Program-made: the position numbers and the translations under genes
NCBI GenBank assembly: GCA_004028795.1
Contig: SAIW01000010.1
Location: 1 to 64,000, forward strand
Length of the DNA stretch: 64,000 nucleotides
Reading direction: 5' to 3'
From: Chitinophagaceae bacterium
GTDB taxonomy: Bacteria > Bacteroidota > Bacteroidia > Chitinophagales > Chitinophagaceae
Notes under the pieces: model-generated
The model's database searches: none
The model's input: the letters and a program-made list of their open reading frames with translations, nothing else
Told to the model about the DNA's origin: nothing
Shown: positions 44,041 to 54,029 of the stretch, piece by piece
How positions within the stretch are numbered: the first letter of the stretch is position 1
Layout: the number at the start of each line of letters is the position of its first letter

Positions 44041-47000
44041 TAGTCTGTAACTATTTTAAAATGATTGGTTTTTGCCAACTCCATTATTCTTGAAATCAAC
44101 TCGTTTCTTTTAATTACTATGTTGGGTAATTTGTTGAAGTCCGGTGATAATAACATCTTCTGTAACTCTGCTTTTAGTTTTAGCTGTGCCGGTGTGCTAT
44201 CCCAAAAGCCTGTCAATTTTATTTCGGTAGAAACTAAATTGAAAATATGCTGGGTTAGATTTACATTCTGTGCAATTTCTTCATCGGTTAATTTTCTATT
44301 GTCAAATAGGTATTCCTTAAATGAATTGAAGAAAGGCATATGCTTTTTGCGGTCTAAACCGTAGGTTTCTTCCTTTTCCCTGTTCTTAATTTTCTCCCTT
44401 AGTTTTTCTAACTCTTCATAAATGGCTTTCCAGTTACCTTTGAAGTTTTCTAAAATCTCCTCTAATGTTTTGGCGAATGAAGCAAACAATGCAGGGTCTT
44501 CATCCAAATTAATATCAATGTAGTGGCGAATGGCGTGTTCAACTTCTGCTGCTTTTGTTTTTTCTCTTTTCTTGGCATTAACTCCCTTTTGAAAATCTTC
44601 TGCAATTATTGATATTGGTGCAACAGTTTGTTCTAATCCTTTTGACTTTAAAAACTCATCTGCAATAGTTCTTAACTTAGGTGGGATACCTTTCATACTG
44701 AAATGACCATCTCTAAAATGCTTATTTGCCAGTTCATTTATTTCAGTGAATGTTTTCCAATCATTAAAAAACTCCAAAGCTTCTTTTCTTGGTAACACAT
44801 TATTGAAACAGGTGGTTAACTTTTTATACAGTTTAATGTATTCAAATCTAATTTCCTCATCATAAAATACATCAAAGAAGGCATCGCTGTCTGAAAGGTC
44901 TTCTAAACCTTGCTGTTTCAAAAATTCCCAGATTTCTTTATGTGCCTTAATAAGTTCATTAAGCTCTGCTTCATCGTTGGAAATACACCCTAAAATTTCC
45001 TGTATTTCTTTTTCAGCATATGTATCTAAGGCTCTTTTTAAATGATGCCCTACACCAACATAATCAACAATGAAACCTTTATTTTTCCCTTCAGGGCCAA
45101 TACGGTTTACCCGGGCTATGGTTTGTAATAAATTGTGTTCAACAATAACCCTATCTAAATACATTACCTGCTCAATGGGTGCATCAAAGCCTGTAAGCAA
45201 CATATTGTTTACGATAATAATACCAACATTACCATTCAGCGTAGCATCTTCTTCGTCTGTTTTACCGAATGGTAATTTGAAACGCTTAATACTTTTTTTG
45301 TGATAATCGCCATTTGTAAATGCTTTGATGTGTGGAGCATCGTTGTGACTACCTGAGATAACTACGGCTACTTCTAATTGCTTTAACACATCAACATTTA
45401 CCTTCATAGGATTATTGATTTCAAATTCAGCAATTTTTTCTTTTAATGCCTCCTCAATGGCTACTTTGTACCTGACTGCTGCTTCACGACTATTTGCCAC
45501 TATCTGTGCCTTAAACCCACCAGTAAAAATTTGCTCTACATAGTGTGTTACCATATTCTTAGCCTTGTCTCCGATAGTTTCGATGGCTTCCAAATAAGCA
45601 TCCCGACTGCCAAAACCTAAAATTTGTAAGCGTTCTGTTAGCTGATAATCACTAAAAACATCTTCAAACTTTTTATCCATTCCTTTCTTATCAGGAATTT
45701 CGGCATTGTGAGTAAAGCCTTCATATACTATTTCTAAAGTGACTCCATCATCAATTGCCTGACGCATTGTGTATTTATCAATGTAGTCTTTGTATTTCTT
45801 TTCTGTTTTGCCTGTTGGTGTACCTGTAAAGCCAATTGAAGTTGCATTTGGTAAAGCCTTATCTAAATTAGCTGCAAGCAATGAATATTGAGAACGATGG
45901 GCTTCATCGGTCATTACTAAAATGTTGGTATTAGGATTTAGTTCAGGGAAAATTTGCAAGCCTTCCAAGTCTCCATTTTCCTGAAACTTATGTATCATAG
46001 CCATTACCATATCTGAATTATCGTTGCTCAATAATTCTTTTAAACTCTTTCCGTCCGGTGTGGCTTTGGGGTTAATAAAGTTTGCATTTTTGATTGTGAA
46101 CCCTATGCTGTGTCCTGTTTCTGATAGTTGTTCTTCCAGTTGTGTACGGTCGGTAATAAATACAATTTTCCAACTCTGCAAAGCTGGCTTTAATCGCATT
46201 TCACGAACCATAAACATCATTGTTAATGATTTGCCTGAACCTTGTGTATGCCAAATAATACCGCCACGTTCTAAAGGGTTTTTACCTTCAATTAAACGCT
46301 TGGTTGCTATTTTAACTGCTCTGAACTGCTGGTATCTGCCAACTACTTTTATTTTCTTGCCTTTATCGTCTATTTGAAAAACGGTGAATACCTGAATGAT
46401 GTCTAACAGGTTTCTTAAATCTAACATACCTGCCACCATACGTTGCTGGTCGTTGGGGCTACTTGCACCGTGTTCTAAATCATTTAATGATTTAGGATAG
46501 GGGTCTGTCCAACGGTAAAAGTGTTTTTCAATGCCTGTGGTTATTGTACCAAACTTAGCTTCAGTACGGCAAGTGGTTATTATAAATTGATTGTAAAAGA
46601 ACAGTTCTTTGTTGCCTTCTCCGGTATCGCCTCTTTGTTCGGAATACCTCATTAACTGGTCTATGGCTTCGGCAATGGGTTCTTTTACTTTAGATGATTT
46701 GGCTTCAACTACAACAATTGGTAAACCATTTACAAATAATACAATGTCGGGTATTATGTGGTGGTCAGTTCCTGTTACTTTTACTTTGAATTGGGATATG
46801 GCTGTAAATACATTGTTCTCTAAGTTTTCAAAATCAATGAAACGAACTGTTGGGCTTAATTCGCCTGTTTGCTCATTGGTGGAAACGGTTGTATTTTCTA
46901 ACAAGTAGGTTAGTACCTGCTGGTTGTTTTCTATTAAGCTGTTTTTTTGGAAAGTGGTTATTTTACGTATCACTTCATCTACCTGCCCATCGGTTAAAAA

Positions 47001-47240
47001 TGAATTGATGGCAATGAGTGCCTGGCGAAGTTTGGGCTGCAATACCACTTCTGAAAAAGAAGTACGATAACTCTGCTCGGGTGTTTGTTGCATTTCAAGC
47101 TCCAACACTTGGTTCTTGCCAGTGTTCCAACCTAATCCCTTTAGTTGTTCAATAAAAGGTTTTTCTACGTGGCTGTATTCATCCAGTTTAAGAGATGAAC
47201 CAATGTTGCCCCTGTATTTATTATCGTTACTTAAAATCAT
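44040..47240 (-). CDS. hsdR: Type I restriction enzyme, R subunit
   Basis: 1066 residues, normal size. N-terminal nuclease region with 'IPDIVLFVNGLPIVVVEAKSS' (PD-(D/E)xK). SF2 helicase/translocase motifs: Walker A HTQGSGKSLTMMF, DEAH box in MTDEAHRSQYS, motif III 'GFTGTPTGK' and motif VI-like 'LLQTIARVNRIGPEGKNKG'. C-terminal helical region binds the methylase complex. Works with hsdM and hsdS upstream. A 175-bp gap separates it from the DinD-like gene. Confidence 0.96.
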   Translation of the reverse strand: MILSNDNKYRGNIGSSLKLDEYSHVEKPFIEQLKGLGWNTGKNQVLELEMQQTPEQSYRTSFSEVVLQPKLRQALIAINSFLTDGQVDEVIRKITTFQKNSLIENNQQVLTYLLENTTVSTNEQTGELSPTVRFIDFENLENNVFTAISQFKVKVTGTDHHIIPDIVLFVNGLPIVVVEAKSSKVKEPIAEAIDQLMRYSEQRGDTGEGNKELFFYNQFIITTCRTEAKFGTITTGIEKHFYRWTDPYPKSLNDLEHGASSPNDQQRMVAGMLDLRNLLDIIQVFTVFQIDDKGKKIKVVGRYQQFRAVKIATKRLIEGKNPLERGGIIWHTQGSGKSLTMMFMVREMRLKPALQSWKIVFITDRTQLEEQLSETGHSIGFTIKNANFINPKATPDGKSLKELLSNDNSDMVMAMIHKFQENGDLEGLQIFPELNPNTNILVMTDEAHRSQYSLLAANLDKALPNATSIGFTGTPTGKTEKKYKDYIDKYTMRQAIDDGVTLEIVYEGFTHNAEIPDKKGMDKKFEDVFSDYQLTERLQILGFGSRDAYLEAIETIGDKAKNMVTHYVEQIFTGGFKAQIVANSREAAVRYKVAIEEALKEKIAEFEINNPMKVNVDVLKQLEVAVVISGSHNDAPHIKAFTNGDYHKKSIKRFKLPFGKTDEEDATLNGNVGIIIVNNMLLTGFDAPIEQVMYLDRVIVEHNLLQTIARVNRIGPEGKNKGFIVDYVGVGHHLKRALDTYAEKEIQEILGCISNDEAELNELIKAHKEIWEFLKQQGLEDLSDSDAFFDVFYDEEIRFEYIKLYKKLTTCFNNVLPRKEALEFFNDWKTFTEINELANKHFRDGHFSMKGIPPKLRTIADEFLKSKGLEQTVAPISIIAEDFQKGVNAKKREKTKAAEVEHAIRHYIDINLDEDPALFASFAKTLEEILENFKGNWKAIYEELEKLREKIKNREKEETYGLDRKKHMPFFNSFKEYLFDNRKLTDEEIAQNVNLTQHIFNLVSTEIKLTGFWDSTPAQLKLKAELQKMLLSPDFNKLPNIVIKRNELISRIMELAKTNHFKIVTD

Positions 47241-47414
47241 AATCTATTTTTTATTACTTTTGTTGCCGAACCCCATCAGGGATAGTATTCTTGATTTGAC
47301 GCCTCCCACCAGAGGCGTTTCGCTTTTTATTATCATACTTCTTTTAATCATTCACTTTTTATTATTGAGTTGTTTCCATTTTGGAAATAACTATTTTTAA
47401 AATGGTCGTTTAGC
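47241..47414. other. Gap inside the RM operon with small palindrome
   Basis: ACGCCTC and GAGGCGT pair at 47309-47329. On the - strand it is not followed by a T-run, so read-through into hsdR is likely. The gap may carry a promoter for hsdR, which I cannot identify. Confidence 0.35.
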
Positions 47415-48248
47415 TTATTTCAGTTTCTTGTTTTCTTTTTTGGGTGGCAAAAAGTTATCGCCTGTAATTACGCTCTTACCTGTTTTGGCTTCTAATTCTT
47501 TTCTTGCGTTTTTGGCTACTGCACCGCCTTTTTTACTAGCTACTGCATTTTGTTGTAAACCTTTTGCTTTTTCAGTTTCGGCTATTTGCCTTGTAGATAA
47601 TTCTGCCAATGCCGTAAAAATGAGTTCTGCCTCACTCATATGGTCTCGTAGGTTTTGAGATTTTAAACCCTTTAGGTCTTTGTGTTTCTTAACAGTTAAA
47701 CCTGTCCATTCCTGATGAATGATATTGGTGAGGGCTGCAAATTCTTCGCCCTTTTTTACGCCACTTTCTTGCCAGTAATCGGTTAGCTTGTTTCGGGTTT
47801 CTTGCCCTGTCATTCTCTGCTGTATCCATTTTTCGCTACGCCCCAACTTTTGCCAGTTTTCTCTTGCCCTATCTATGCTTAGGCTGGGGTCGTTTATTTC
47901 TTGCATACGTTCGTAGCCCACCTTTGCTAACCATTGTTTAAATGGCTCTGCTTTGGGGCTGGGGATAGATTGAATGAGGCGGAAAATATGTTCTGCATTG
48001 CCAGCCAATGTTTTACGATTTTTTCCTGTATTGGTAAGCATTGGTACCTGGGGACAATTTGTCCCTAGGTAGGCATTTAGCTCTCCGTCTCGTTTTCGCA
48101 GCTTTTTTAAATAATCAGTAGCATTGGTGCTATCGGTTAATGCTTCCACAATATCAACCAACGAAAAGTACCAAACCTCTGTTTTTTCATCATAATGTCT
48201 GCGTATTTGTTTGCTTTCAAATACAGCTATTGCTTTATTATTTTCCAT
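47415..48248 (-). CDS. DinD/BRO-N-like protein within the type I operon
   Basis: 277 residues. The N-terminal ~110 residues are BRO-N-like ('AVFESKQIRRHYDEKTEVWYFSLVDIVEALT', 'FRLIQSIPSPKAEPFKQWLA'). The C-terminal part ('IIHQEWTGLTVKKHKDLKGL', 'LRDHMSEAELIFTALAE', lysine-rich end with LPPKKE) resembles E. coli DinD, a DNA-damage-inducible protein. It lies between hsdS and hsdR on the same strand. A role in controlling restriction on damage is speculative. Confidence 0.75.
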   Translation of the reverse strand: MENNKAIAVFESKQIRRHYDEKTEVWYFSLVDIVEALTDSTNATDYLKKLRKRDGELNAYLGTNCPQVPMLTNTGKNRKTLAGNAEHIFRLIQSIPSPKAEPFKQWLAKVGYERMQEINDPSLSIDRARENWQKLGRSEKWIQQRMTGQETRNKLTDYWQESGVKKGEEFAALTNIIHQEWTGLTVKKHKDLKGLKSQNLRDHMSEAELIFTALAELSTRQIAETEKAKGLQQNAVASKKGGAVAKNARKELEAKTGKSVITGDNFLPPKKENKKLK

Positions 48249-48260
48249 TTGTATCTTGTA

Positions 48261-49553
48261 TTATTTTTTAACTCGTACTTTTCCTGTTAGTAAATCTTGC
48301 ATCAATCCCGTTTTTAGGTATTGAAGTTTTGATAGCTTCTTCATTTCTGAATTAATCCTTTCATTGCTTTTTGTGATCATTTCAGAAAATTTATTTAACT
48401 CAAAATCATTATTAAAAAATGGAATATTAATTTCTTTTATCTGGGTGTAGTTAATTCCTTCTCTATTACTTCCGGCTATGTTTTGATAGATTTGATTTTG
48501 ACCATAAATTGAATTAAGATAGGACGATAAGAAAATGGCATTATTTAAATCAGCCTTTTTTAAACGAATAGCACAAACGTGTTGGTTTACATTAGCTCTT
48601 GGAAAACCTTCTGGAACATAAGTTGCTCTGCCAATTGAAGCACCTGTTATATTGAGTAGTACATCAAATTCCTTTAACTGACTGCCAAGCATCCTGTTGT
48701 TTATTTCTTCATTTATATGTGCCACGTCATCCAATTTAAAACCATAGGAATAAACATTTTGACTTCTTATTAATAAGATGCCTTCCTTTTCATATACATC
48801 ACTGCCGCCCTTAGGAGTAACACCACTTCTTAACCTTTCTGCAATATCTTTAATAGATAAACATTCCCATTCCTTCGGTATTCTGCCTAATGGACTATCC
48901 TTAAATTCGTGGGTTTGTTCGCTTCTTATATTTCCGTTTTCATCAATGCCTTTTGTAAGCAGGTCTTGCATTAATCCTGTTTTTATTCTGCTGTACTTGG
49001 CTATTAATGCCTCTGTATGGGCAATGGCTTGGTCAGTTTTGGATAGGATGTTGGCAATGGCAGTTTGTTCAGTTGTTGATTTTGGAAATACAAATTCCAA
49101 TTCCTTTACAACCTTTGCATTTAAGTTACTTTGAGTTGTATGAGCAGAATGTGCAAGAATTGTACTTCTTTTTTCAAGTAACAGATAGTAAAGAAATTCA
49201 AGAGTAATTTTATTGGTGTCTGGTATAAGATTTAAAATTGCTTGATTTGTTGCTGCTTCAATTAGATTTATTCTTGGAACGCCAAGAGTTGCGTAAATTG
49301 AATACATTAAAGAATTGATAGGAACTAACCAAGCTGAAGAATTAATTAAGCCTTCTTTTGTTATATGTTTTTGAGTTTTTTCTAAATATTTATTTGCTGA
49401 TGTTAAATCATCAATTGCAACAAAGGGAATTTCACCATTGTAATAATTAGGGTTATCACTTTTAGGTGTACCGCCAGAACGCATCTTTACAGCAAATTCT
49501 TGAACTTGCTTTAAGTGCCAGCCATCAGGAATATAAACTTGATTTTCTTCCAT
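48261..49553 (-). CDS. hsdS: Type I restriction-modification specificity subunit
   Basis: 430 residues with the two-TRD layout: two copies of the target-recognition region, the first starting 'WHLKQVQEFAVKMRSGGTPKSDNPNYY' and the second 'WECLSIKDIAERLRSGVTPKGG', each followed by a conserved helix ending LKTGLMQDLLTKG or KTGLMQDLLTGKV. The repeated helices (about 165-185 and ~405-425) act as spacers. It fixes the bipartite DNA target; the target itself is not predictable here. Starts 5 bp after hsdM. Confidence 0.94.
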   Translation of the reverse strand: MEENQVYIPDGWHLKQVQEFAVKMRSGGTPKSDNPNYYNGEIPFVAIDDLTSANKYLEKTQKHITKEGLINSSAWLVPINSLMYSIYATLGVPRINLIEAATNQAILNLIPDTNKITLEFLYYLLLEKRSTILAHSAHTTQSNLNAKVVKELEFVFPKSTTEQTAIANILSKTDQAIAHTEALIAKYSRIKTGLMQDLLTKGIDENGNIRSEQTHEFKDSPLGRIPKEWECLSIKDIAERLRSGVTPKGGSDVYEKEGILLIRSQNVYSYGFKLDDVAHINEEINNRMLGSQLKEFDVLLNITGASIGRATYVPEGFPRANVNQHVCAIRLKKADLNNAIFLSSYLNSIYGQNQIYQNIAGSNREGINYTQIKEINIPFFNNDFELNKFSEMITKSNERINSEMKKLSKLQYLKTGLMQDLLTGKVRVKK

Positions 49554-49558
49554 ATAAA

Positions 49559-52456
49559 TTATGCTTTCAAATAGTTTAATTGGGTTAGAAAATCATTCAA
49601 TTCATTCATCGTTTTATTACGGCTTTGTTCAATGCTTTGTGCAGAAGTGTAATACTTATCAAATAGGTTTTCATAGGCACTTATCAGCGTTCTTTTTTCG
49701 GCATTTAGGTAGCGTTGCAGTTGGTTATTGATGATGTCAAAATGCTTTTTCAGTATCAACATTTGTGCTTGCTCGGTGGTAATAATGCCGCCAATTTCTT
49801 CCAATAAATCATCCAATTTATTTAACTTGGCTTGTATAATGCCCTTGTCTTTTATTAAAGCATTATAACCTTTGGTAATCTCCTTAAATTGCTTTTGTGC
49901 TTCTATTACCTTTGATAGCTTGTGCAGGGTTTCTGCTTTGTTCTCCTTATCAGCTTTCAATGCCTTTTCTAATGCTGTAGTTGACTTTTTTATTTGGTCG
50001 TAATCAGCACTATTTTTTAAATCGCCAACAAAATCAGCAATGTGGTTTTCAATAACTGCATCCAGTTTGTCAATTTCGGTATTAGCTGTTAGTAATAGTT
50101 TTTTGCTTTCGGCTTTTTCATCTTCTGTACCGTAGCGTTTTATAATAAGTTTTAGCTCCAGTTCAGCTTGTTTGGCTTTTAGTGTAGCTTTTAGTTCTTT
50201 AATTTCCTTTTCGGTGTCCAGTATTTTCTTTTCAGCTTCCTGATAGGGTTTAGCTTCTTCGGGCTTTTTCTTTTCATCTACGACATAAGCAATTTGCTTT
50301 TTTAGTTGCTCTTTTACTTTGGCAGTTGGTATGGTAGTTTCTTCTTCTTCGGGTATTAATTCTAACAGGTTTATTGCTTCTTCAATGGCTTCATCCAAAA
50401 TGGTTTCTTTTTCGGATTGTGCTATTTCTAACGTTTCTATCTCTGTTTTTTCTTTTTGGAAAAATTCGGCTATCAAATATTCATCGGGTATTAAACCAGC
50501 ATCCCAACCATTTTGCATTATGGTTTTGAGGTCGTACTTTATATTATCCCACCAGTTTACAAAAACACCTGCTACTTGAAATTTATCTAATACGCCAATT
50601 GGTACAAACTTTTCTTTAATGGTATCTAATAACTCCTTGCGTACTTTGGGTATTTTGTCGCCACCTATTGTTACATAGTTAGCAATACCTTCCATTGCAA
50701 CATTGGCTTGTACCGGCTCAACAATGGGTGCTAATTTTGAGAAATCTTCTTTAGCAATTTGCCACCAGTCAGCAAGGTTTAAGCCTAAATGCAATAGTGT
50801 TTCCTTTACATTTTTATCATCATCAATATTGGCTTTGATTGCTGCTTTTTCAGTAATGGCAAATTCTTTAAAGGCTTCGTTTTTTTCTTTAAAAAGTTGA
50901 TTGCTATCGTATTTAAATTTGAGGCACTGGGTGGTTTGTATGGCTTCTATTTCTGCCACAGGAATACCACCTACCAAATGAGCTTTTACATTTTCGGGTT
51001 CAGGCTCTGGGGTATTATCTACATAACGCCTAATGTTTAGTGTGTATTCATTACCAGCAATTGTTTCTAAATCAACCAACGTTGAGTATTTGGCTTCTAT
51101 GGTTTTGGTGGTAAATACAAAGTCTATTTTCTCAATGTCTTCTGGTCGTAACGTGTTTTGCTTTTTGCCTTCGGCAAAGTCTTTATCAGCATTAATAAAA
51201 AACACCTTGTTCTTTAATTCATCGGGCTTGTTTTTATTCAATACAATGATACAAGCAGGAATACCAGTACCGTAAAATAATTGTGGAGGTAAGCTAATAA
51301 CACCTTCTATCACATCGGCTTTCAACATTCCTTCTCTGATGTCTTTTTCTTTGCCACCTCTAAACAATACTCCGTGAGGCATTACAACTACTACCTTTCC
51401 TTTTTTATCGCAGCTTGCCAACATATGCTGTACAAACATTAAATCTGCTTTCTTGCCATCTTCGGGAGCAAAGCCATAAGGAAAACGTTCCTTGTGCTTC
51501 ATTGAAGTCAACCCATAGTTTTGAGAAAATGGCGGATTGGCAATTACTCTATCAAACTGAATAAGCTGTCCGTTTTTTTCGTTTAAAGGTTCGTCCAATG
51601 TATCGCCATACTCAATAGTGTATTTGGCTATGTTGTGCAAAATGATGTTCATTTTACAAATAGCAACTACCGTAGGATCATTCTCCTGGCCAAACAATTG
51701 AAGATTGTTGGCATTTTGACCTTGCTCTTCTACATACTGATGCGATTGTATGAGCATACCACCTGAACCAGCAGTAGGGTCATAAATACTCATACCTTCC
51801 TGTGGCTTTATTAATTGCACCAATAAACGAACTACTTGGTTTGGTGTATAAAATTGCCCACCCTTTTTACCGCTTTCATCAGCAAAATGCTTTAATAAAT
51901 ACTCATAAGCTGCACCCAACAAATCGGGGAACTCAAAGTTTTCATTAATCAAATCGGGGAACTCATTGAAGTGATCTATCATTTTCTTTAGGTCGGCATT
52001 TTTTACAATAGCCTTTCCATCCACTTCTTTATTAAAGTTTATTCTGCCTTTAAAAATTCCTGAAAGTGTATCAGGGTTTGCTTCTTCAATGGCATCTAAA
52101 GCCTTGTTCAGCATTTGCCCAATATTGTTTTGCAAGTGCTTTATAGGTGGTTGCAATACACCGTTTTCATCTGTAAATTCTTCATTCCATCTTGCTCTTT
52201 TCGGAACAAAAAAAGTTTCACCGTAGGTGATTTTATCTTCTAAGATTTCAGCCAATACAGCTTCATCTAAATCTTTATAATCCTTCTTTGTAAACTGTTC
52301 CCTTTTTTGGTCAAAAACATCACTCATTCTTTTTAGGAACAGCATACCAAAAATAAATTCCTTGTACTCCGAAGCATCCATTTTGCCACGCAGAATATCT
52401 GCTGCCTTCATCAGGAAACTTTCTAATTGAGATAGTTTGATTTTATTGTCTTTCAT
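49559..52456 (-). CDS. hsdM: Type I methyltransferase subunit with long C-terminal extension
   Basis: 965 residues. Typical HsdM N-terminus ([19 protein letters not shown], then [16 protein letters not shown]), SAM motif [10 protein letters not shown] near residue 229 and catalytic NPPF in [12 protein letters not shown] near 309. The methylase part ends near 510. About 450 more residues, rich in E and K and predicted coiled-coil in large part, follow; usual HsdM is 500-550. The N6-adenine methylation role is firm; the extension's role is unknown. Confidence 0.94.
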   Translation of the reverse strand: MKDNKIKLSQLESFLMKAADILRGKMDASEYKEFIFGMLFLKRMSDVFDQKREQFTKKDYKDLDEAVLAEILEDKITYGETFFVPKRARWNEEFTDENGVLQPPIKHLQNNIGQMLNKALDAIEEANPDTLSGIFKGRINFNKEVDGKAIVKNADLKKMIDHFNEFPDLINENFEFPDLLGAAYEYLLKHFADESGKKGGQFYTPNQVVRLLVQLIKPQEGMSIYDPTAGSGGMLIQSHQYVEEQGQNANNLQLFGQENDPTVVAICKMNIILHNIAKYTIEYGDTLDEPLNEKNGQLIQFDRVIANPPFSQNYGLTSMKHKERFPYGFAPEDGKKADLMFVQHMLASCDKKGKVVVVMPHGVLFRGGKEKDIREGMLKADVIEGVISLPPQLFYGTGIPACIIVLNKNKPDELKNKVFFINADKDFAEGKKQNTLRPEDIEKIDFVFTTKTIEAKYSTLVDLETIAGNEYTLNIRRYVDNTPEPEPENVKAHLVGGIPVAEIEAIQTTQCLKFKYDSNQLFKEKNEAFKEFAITEKAAIKANIDDDKNVKETLLHLGLNLADWWQIAKEDFSKLAPIVEPVQANVAMEGIANYVTIGGDKIPKVRKELLDTIKEKFVPIGVLDKFQVAGVFVNWWDNIKYDLKTIMQNGWDAGLIPDEYLIAEFFQKEKTEIETLEIAQSEKETILDEAIEEAINLLELIPEEEETTIPTAKVKEQLKKQIAYVVDEKKKPEEAKPYQEAEKKILDTEKEIKELKATLKAKQAELELKLIIKRYGTEDEKAESKKLLLTANTEIDKLDAVIENHIADFVGDLKNSADYDQIKKSTTALEKALKADKENKAETLHKLSKVIEAQKQFKEITKGYNALIKDKGIIQAKLNKLDDLLEEIGGIITTEQAQMLILKKHFDIINNQLQRYLNAEKRTLISAYENLFDKYYTSAQSIEQSRNKTMNELNDFLTQLNYLKA

Positions 52457-52468
52457 TCCTTGTGATGC

Positions 52469-52762
52469 TTACTTCGTTTTTTTAATTTGCTTACTTACTG
52501 ATTTTAAAGCTTCGTCTGCCATTGGTTCGCCTTGAACCATATTATACAATTGGTCGGCAAGCCAAAGGGTTTGCAATTCTTCTACATCGGCTTTGAGTAT
52601 TTGGGCTAATAATGGGATTTGCTCTTTCTTTAATTGCCTGTCGCCTCGTTCTACTTTGCTAATTATAGAAGTATCCACATCCAATTGAGAAGCAAGCTGC
52701 CTAAGAAGCATACTTTGCTTCGTTCTTAGTTCTCTTATATGTTCACCAAACAGTATTGCCAT
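52469..52762 (-). CDS. XRE-family regulator of the RM operon
   Basis: 97 residues from ATG 52762 (MAILFGEHIRELR). HTH_3 domain: 'LRQLASQLDVDTSIISKVERGDRQLKKEQ' in the first ~65 residues. It is the promoter-proximal gene of the RM operon (12 bp before hsdM) and likely times restriction after modification. A TTGTC/GACAA palindrome lies just upstream. Confidence 0.88.
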   Translation of the reverse strand: MAILFGEHIRELRTKQSMLLRQLASQLDVDTSIISKVERGDRQLKKEQIPLLAQILKADVEELQTLWLADQLYNMVQGEPMADEALKSVSKQIKKTK

Positions 52763-52772
52763 TATAAAATTA

Positions 52773-52799
52773 TTGTCTTGACAAATATTGCCAAATATA
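52773..52799 (-). promoter_or_regulatory. Candidate promoter and operator of the RM operon
   Basis: On the - strand TATATTTG (52799-52792) fits the -7 consensus. TTGTC-2-GACAA (52773-52784) sits between it and the ATG, a position suited to autorepression by the XRE protein. No -33 TTG at ideal spacing. Confidence 0.35.
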
Positions 52800-52911
52800 A
52801 TATCTATAAGTATCAAATAGGAAGCAACGAAAAAATGTGTTGTCCTGAAAGTTTATTGTCATTATTCATTATCCATTATTAATTCCTCTTAATTTTAATA
52901 AAACAAATAAC

Positions 52912-53244
52912 ATGCACACAGATATACTCATTACCACCAGCAATGCATTAGAAGGCTATCGTATTACCAAACAATTAGGATTGGTACGTGGTATTACTGT
53001 ACGTTCCAGAAGTTTATTAGGCAATATGGCCGGAGGCTTCTTAGCTATATTTGGCGGCAAGAACAGTATTTATACAGAACTATGCGAAAGAACCCGTGAA
53101 GATGCTTTGGAAATTATGATAGAGCATGGTAAAGCATTAGGTTGCAATGCCATCATCAACATGCGTTACGATGCCAATGAAGTAATGAACGGTATTACAG
53201 AAGTATTGGCATACGGTACAGCAGTAGTGGTGGAGAAAGTGTAA
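52912..53244 (+). CDS. UPF0145 (YbjQ) family protein
   Basis: 110 residues, matching the size of YbjQ-like homopentamers. Motifs 'GLVRGITVRSRSLLGNMAGGFLAIFGGKNSIYTELCERTREDALEIM' and 'GCNAIINMRYDANEV' are the family core. Sometimes described as heavy-metal-binding, but the function is unproven. Confidence 0.9.
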   Translation: MHTDILITTSNALEGYRITKQLGLVRGITVRSRSLLGNMAGGFLAIFGGKNSIYTELCERTREDALEIMIEHGKALGCNAIINMRYDANEVMNGITEVLAYGTAVVVEKV

Positions 53245-53374
53245 GAAGCAGGAAGTTAGAAGTCGAGAGTCTGAAAGACAGGAAGCAAGCAGCTATCAGG
53301 TTTTACTTTTCTTCTTTTCACTTTTAGTTCTTTTCACTTTTCACCATTCACCTTTCACCATTCACCCCTCACCT
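53243..53374. repeat. Degenerate heptamer repeats, families A and D
   Basis: 53243-53290 is family A-like (GAAGCAG GAAGTTA GAAGTCG ...), ending in CAGCTAT as at 16679. 53333-53374 is family D: TTCACTT TTCACCA TTCACCT TTCACCA TTCACCC CTCACCT. Family D runs into the TTG start codon of the next gene. Confidence 0.85.
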
Positions 53375-53955
53375 TGGAACAAACCCTTTTAATACCATTT
53401 TTACAGCACAGCGGTCATATCAATGCTGCAGACGCTTTACAGATAGCTGAAGTATTTGAGGAGAAACAGATTAGCAAAAACGATTATTTCTTAAAAGCAG
53501 GCAGAACAGCCAATGAATACCTTTTTTTAACCGAAGGTTTGTTAAGGTCTTATGTTACCGATACAGCAGGCAATGAGGTAACCACCTATTTTTTTACGCA
53601 ACATACTGTTGTATTTGAAGTTGACTCTTTCTTTAACAGAACCGCTGCTAAAGAAAATATTCAGGCCATAACCGATTGCAGCGGTTGGTATATTACTTAC
53701 CAGCAATTAAACATGCTTTTTCATGCAATGCCGGCTTTCAGAGAATTTGGCAGGTATATTTTGGTAAAGGGTTATACGGCATTTAAAAACAGAACGCTGA
53801 GTATGATTACATCAACCGCTGAAGAACGCTATGCACAGTTAATACAGCAATACCCGCAGTTGTTTCAACAGGCTCCTTTAAAATATATTGCTTCTTATTT
53901 AGGTGTTACCGATACATCCCTCAGCAGAATAAGAAGAGAATTCAGTAAAAAATAA
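53374..53955 (+). CDS. Crp/Fnr-family regulator
   Basis: 193 residues from TTG 53374; no in-frame ATG lies near. N-terminal cyclic-nucleotide-binding-like barrel ('FLKAGRTANEYLFLTEGLLRSYV') and C-terminal HTH ('LKYIASYLGVTDTSLSRIRREF'). No Fe-S cysteines, so not an FNR oxygen sensor. The start codon sits on the last heptamer of the family D repeat, so the repeat forms the 5' leader. Confidence 0.85.
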   Translation: MEQTLLIPFLQHSGHINAADALQIAEVFEEKQISKNDYFLKAGRTANEYLFLTEGLLRSYVTDTAGNEVTTYFFTQHTVVFEVDSFFNRTAAKENIQAITDCSGWYITYQQLNMLFHAMPAFREFGRYILVKGYTAFKNRTLSMITSTAEERYAQLIQQYPQLFQQAPLKYIASYLGVTDTSLSRIRREFSKK

Positions 53956-54029
53956 AACAGTTAATTTCTTGCCATTTGACAAGTGTTTGAAAGTATTTGT
54001 GCAGTTGCTTTGCATTAAAATAAATCGTT

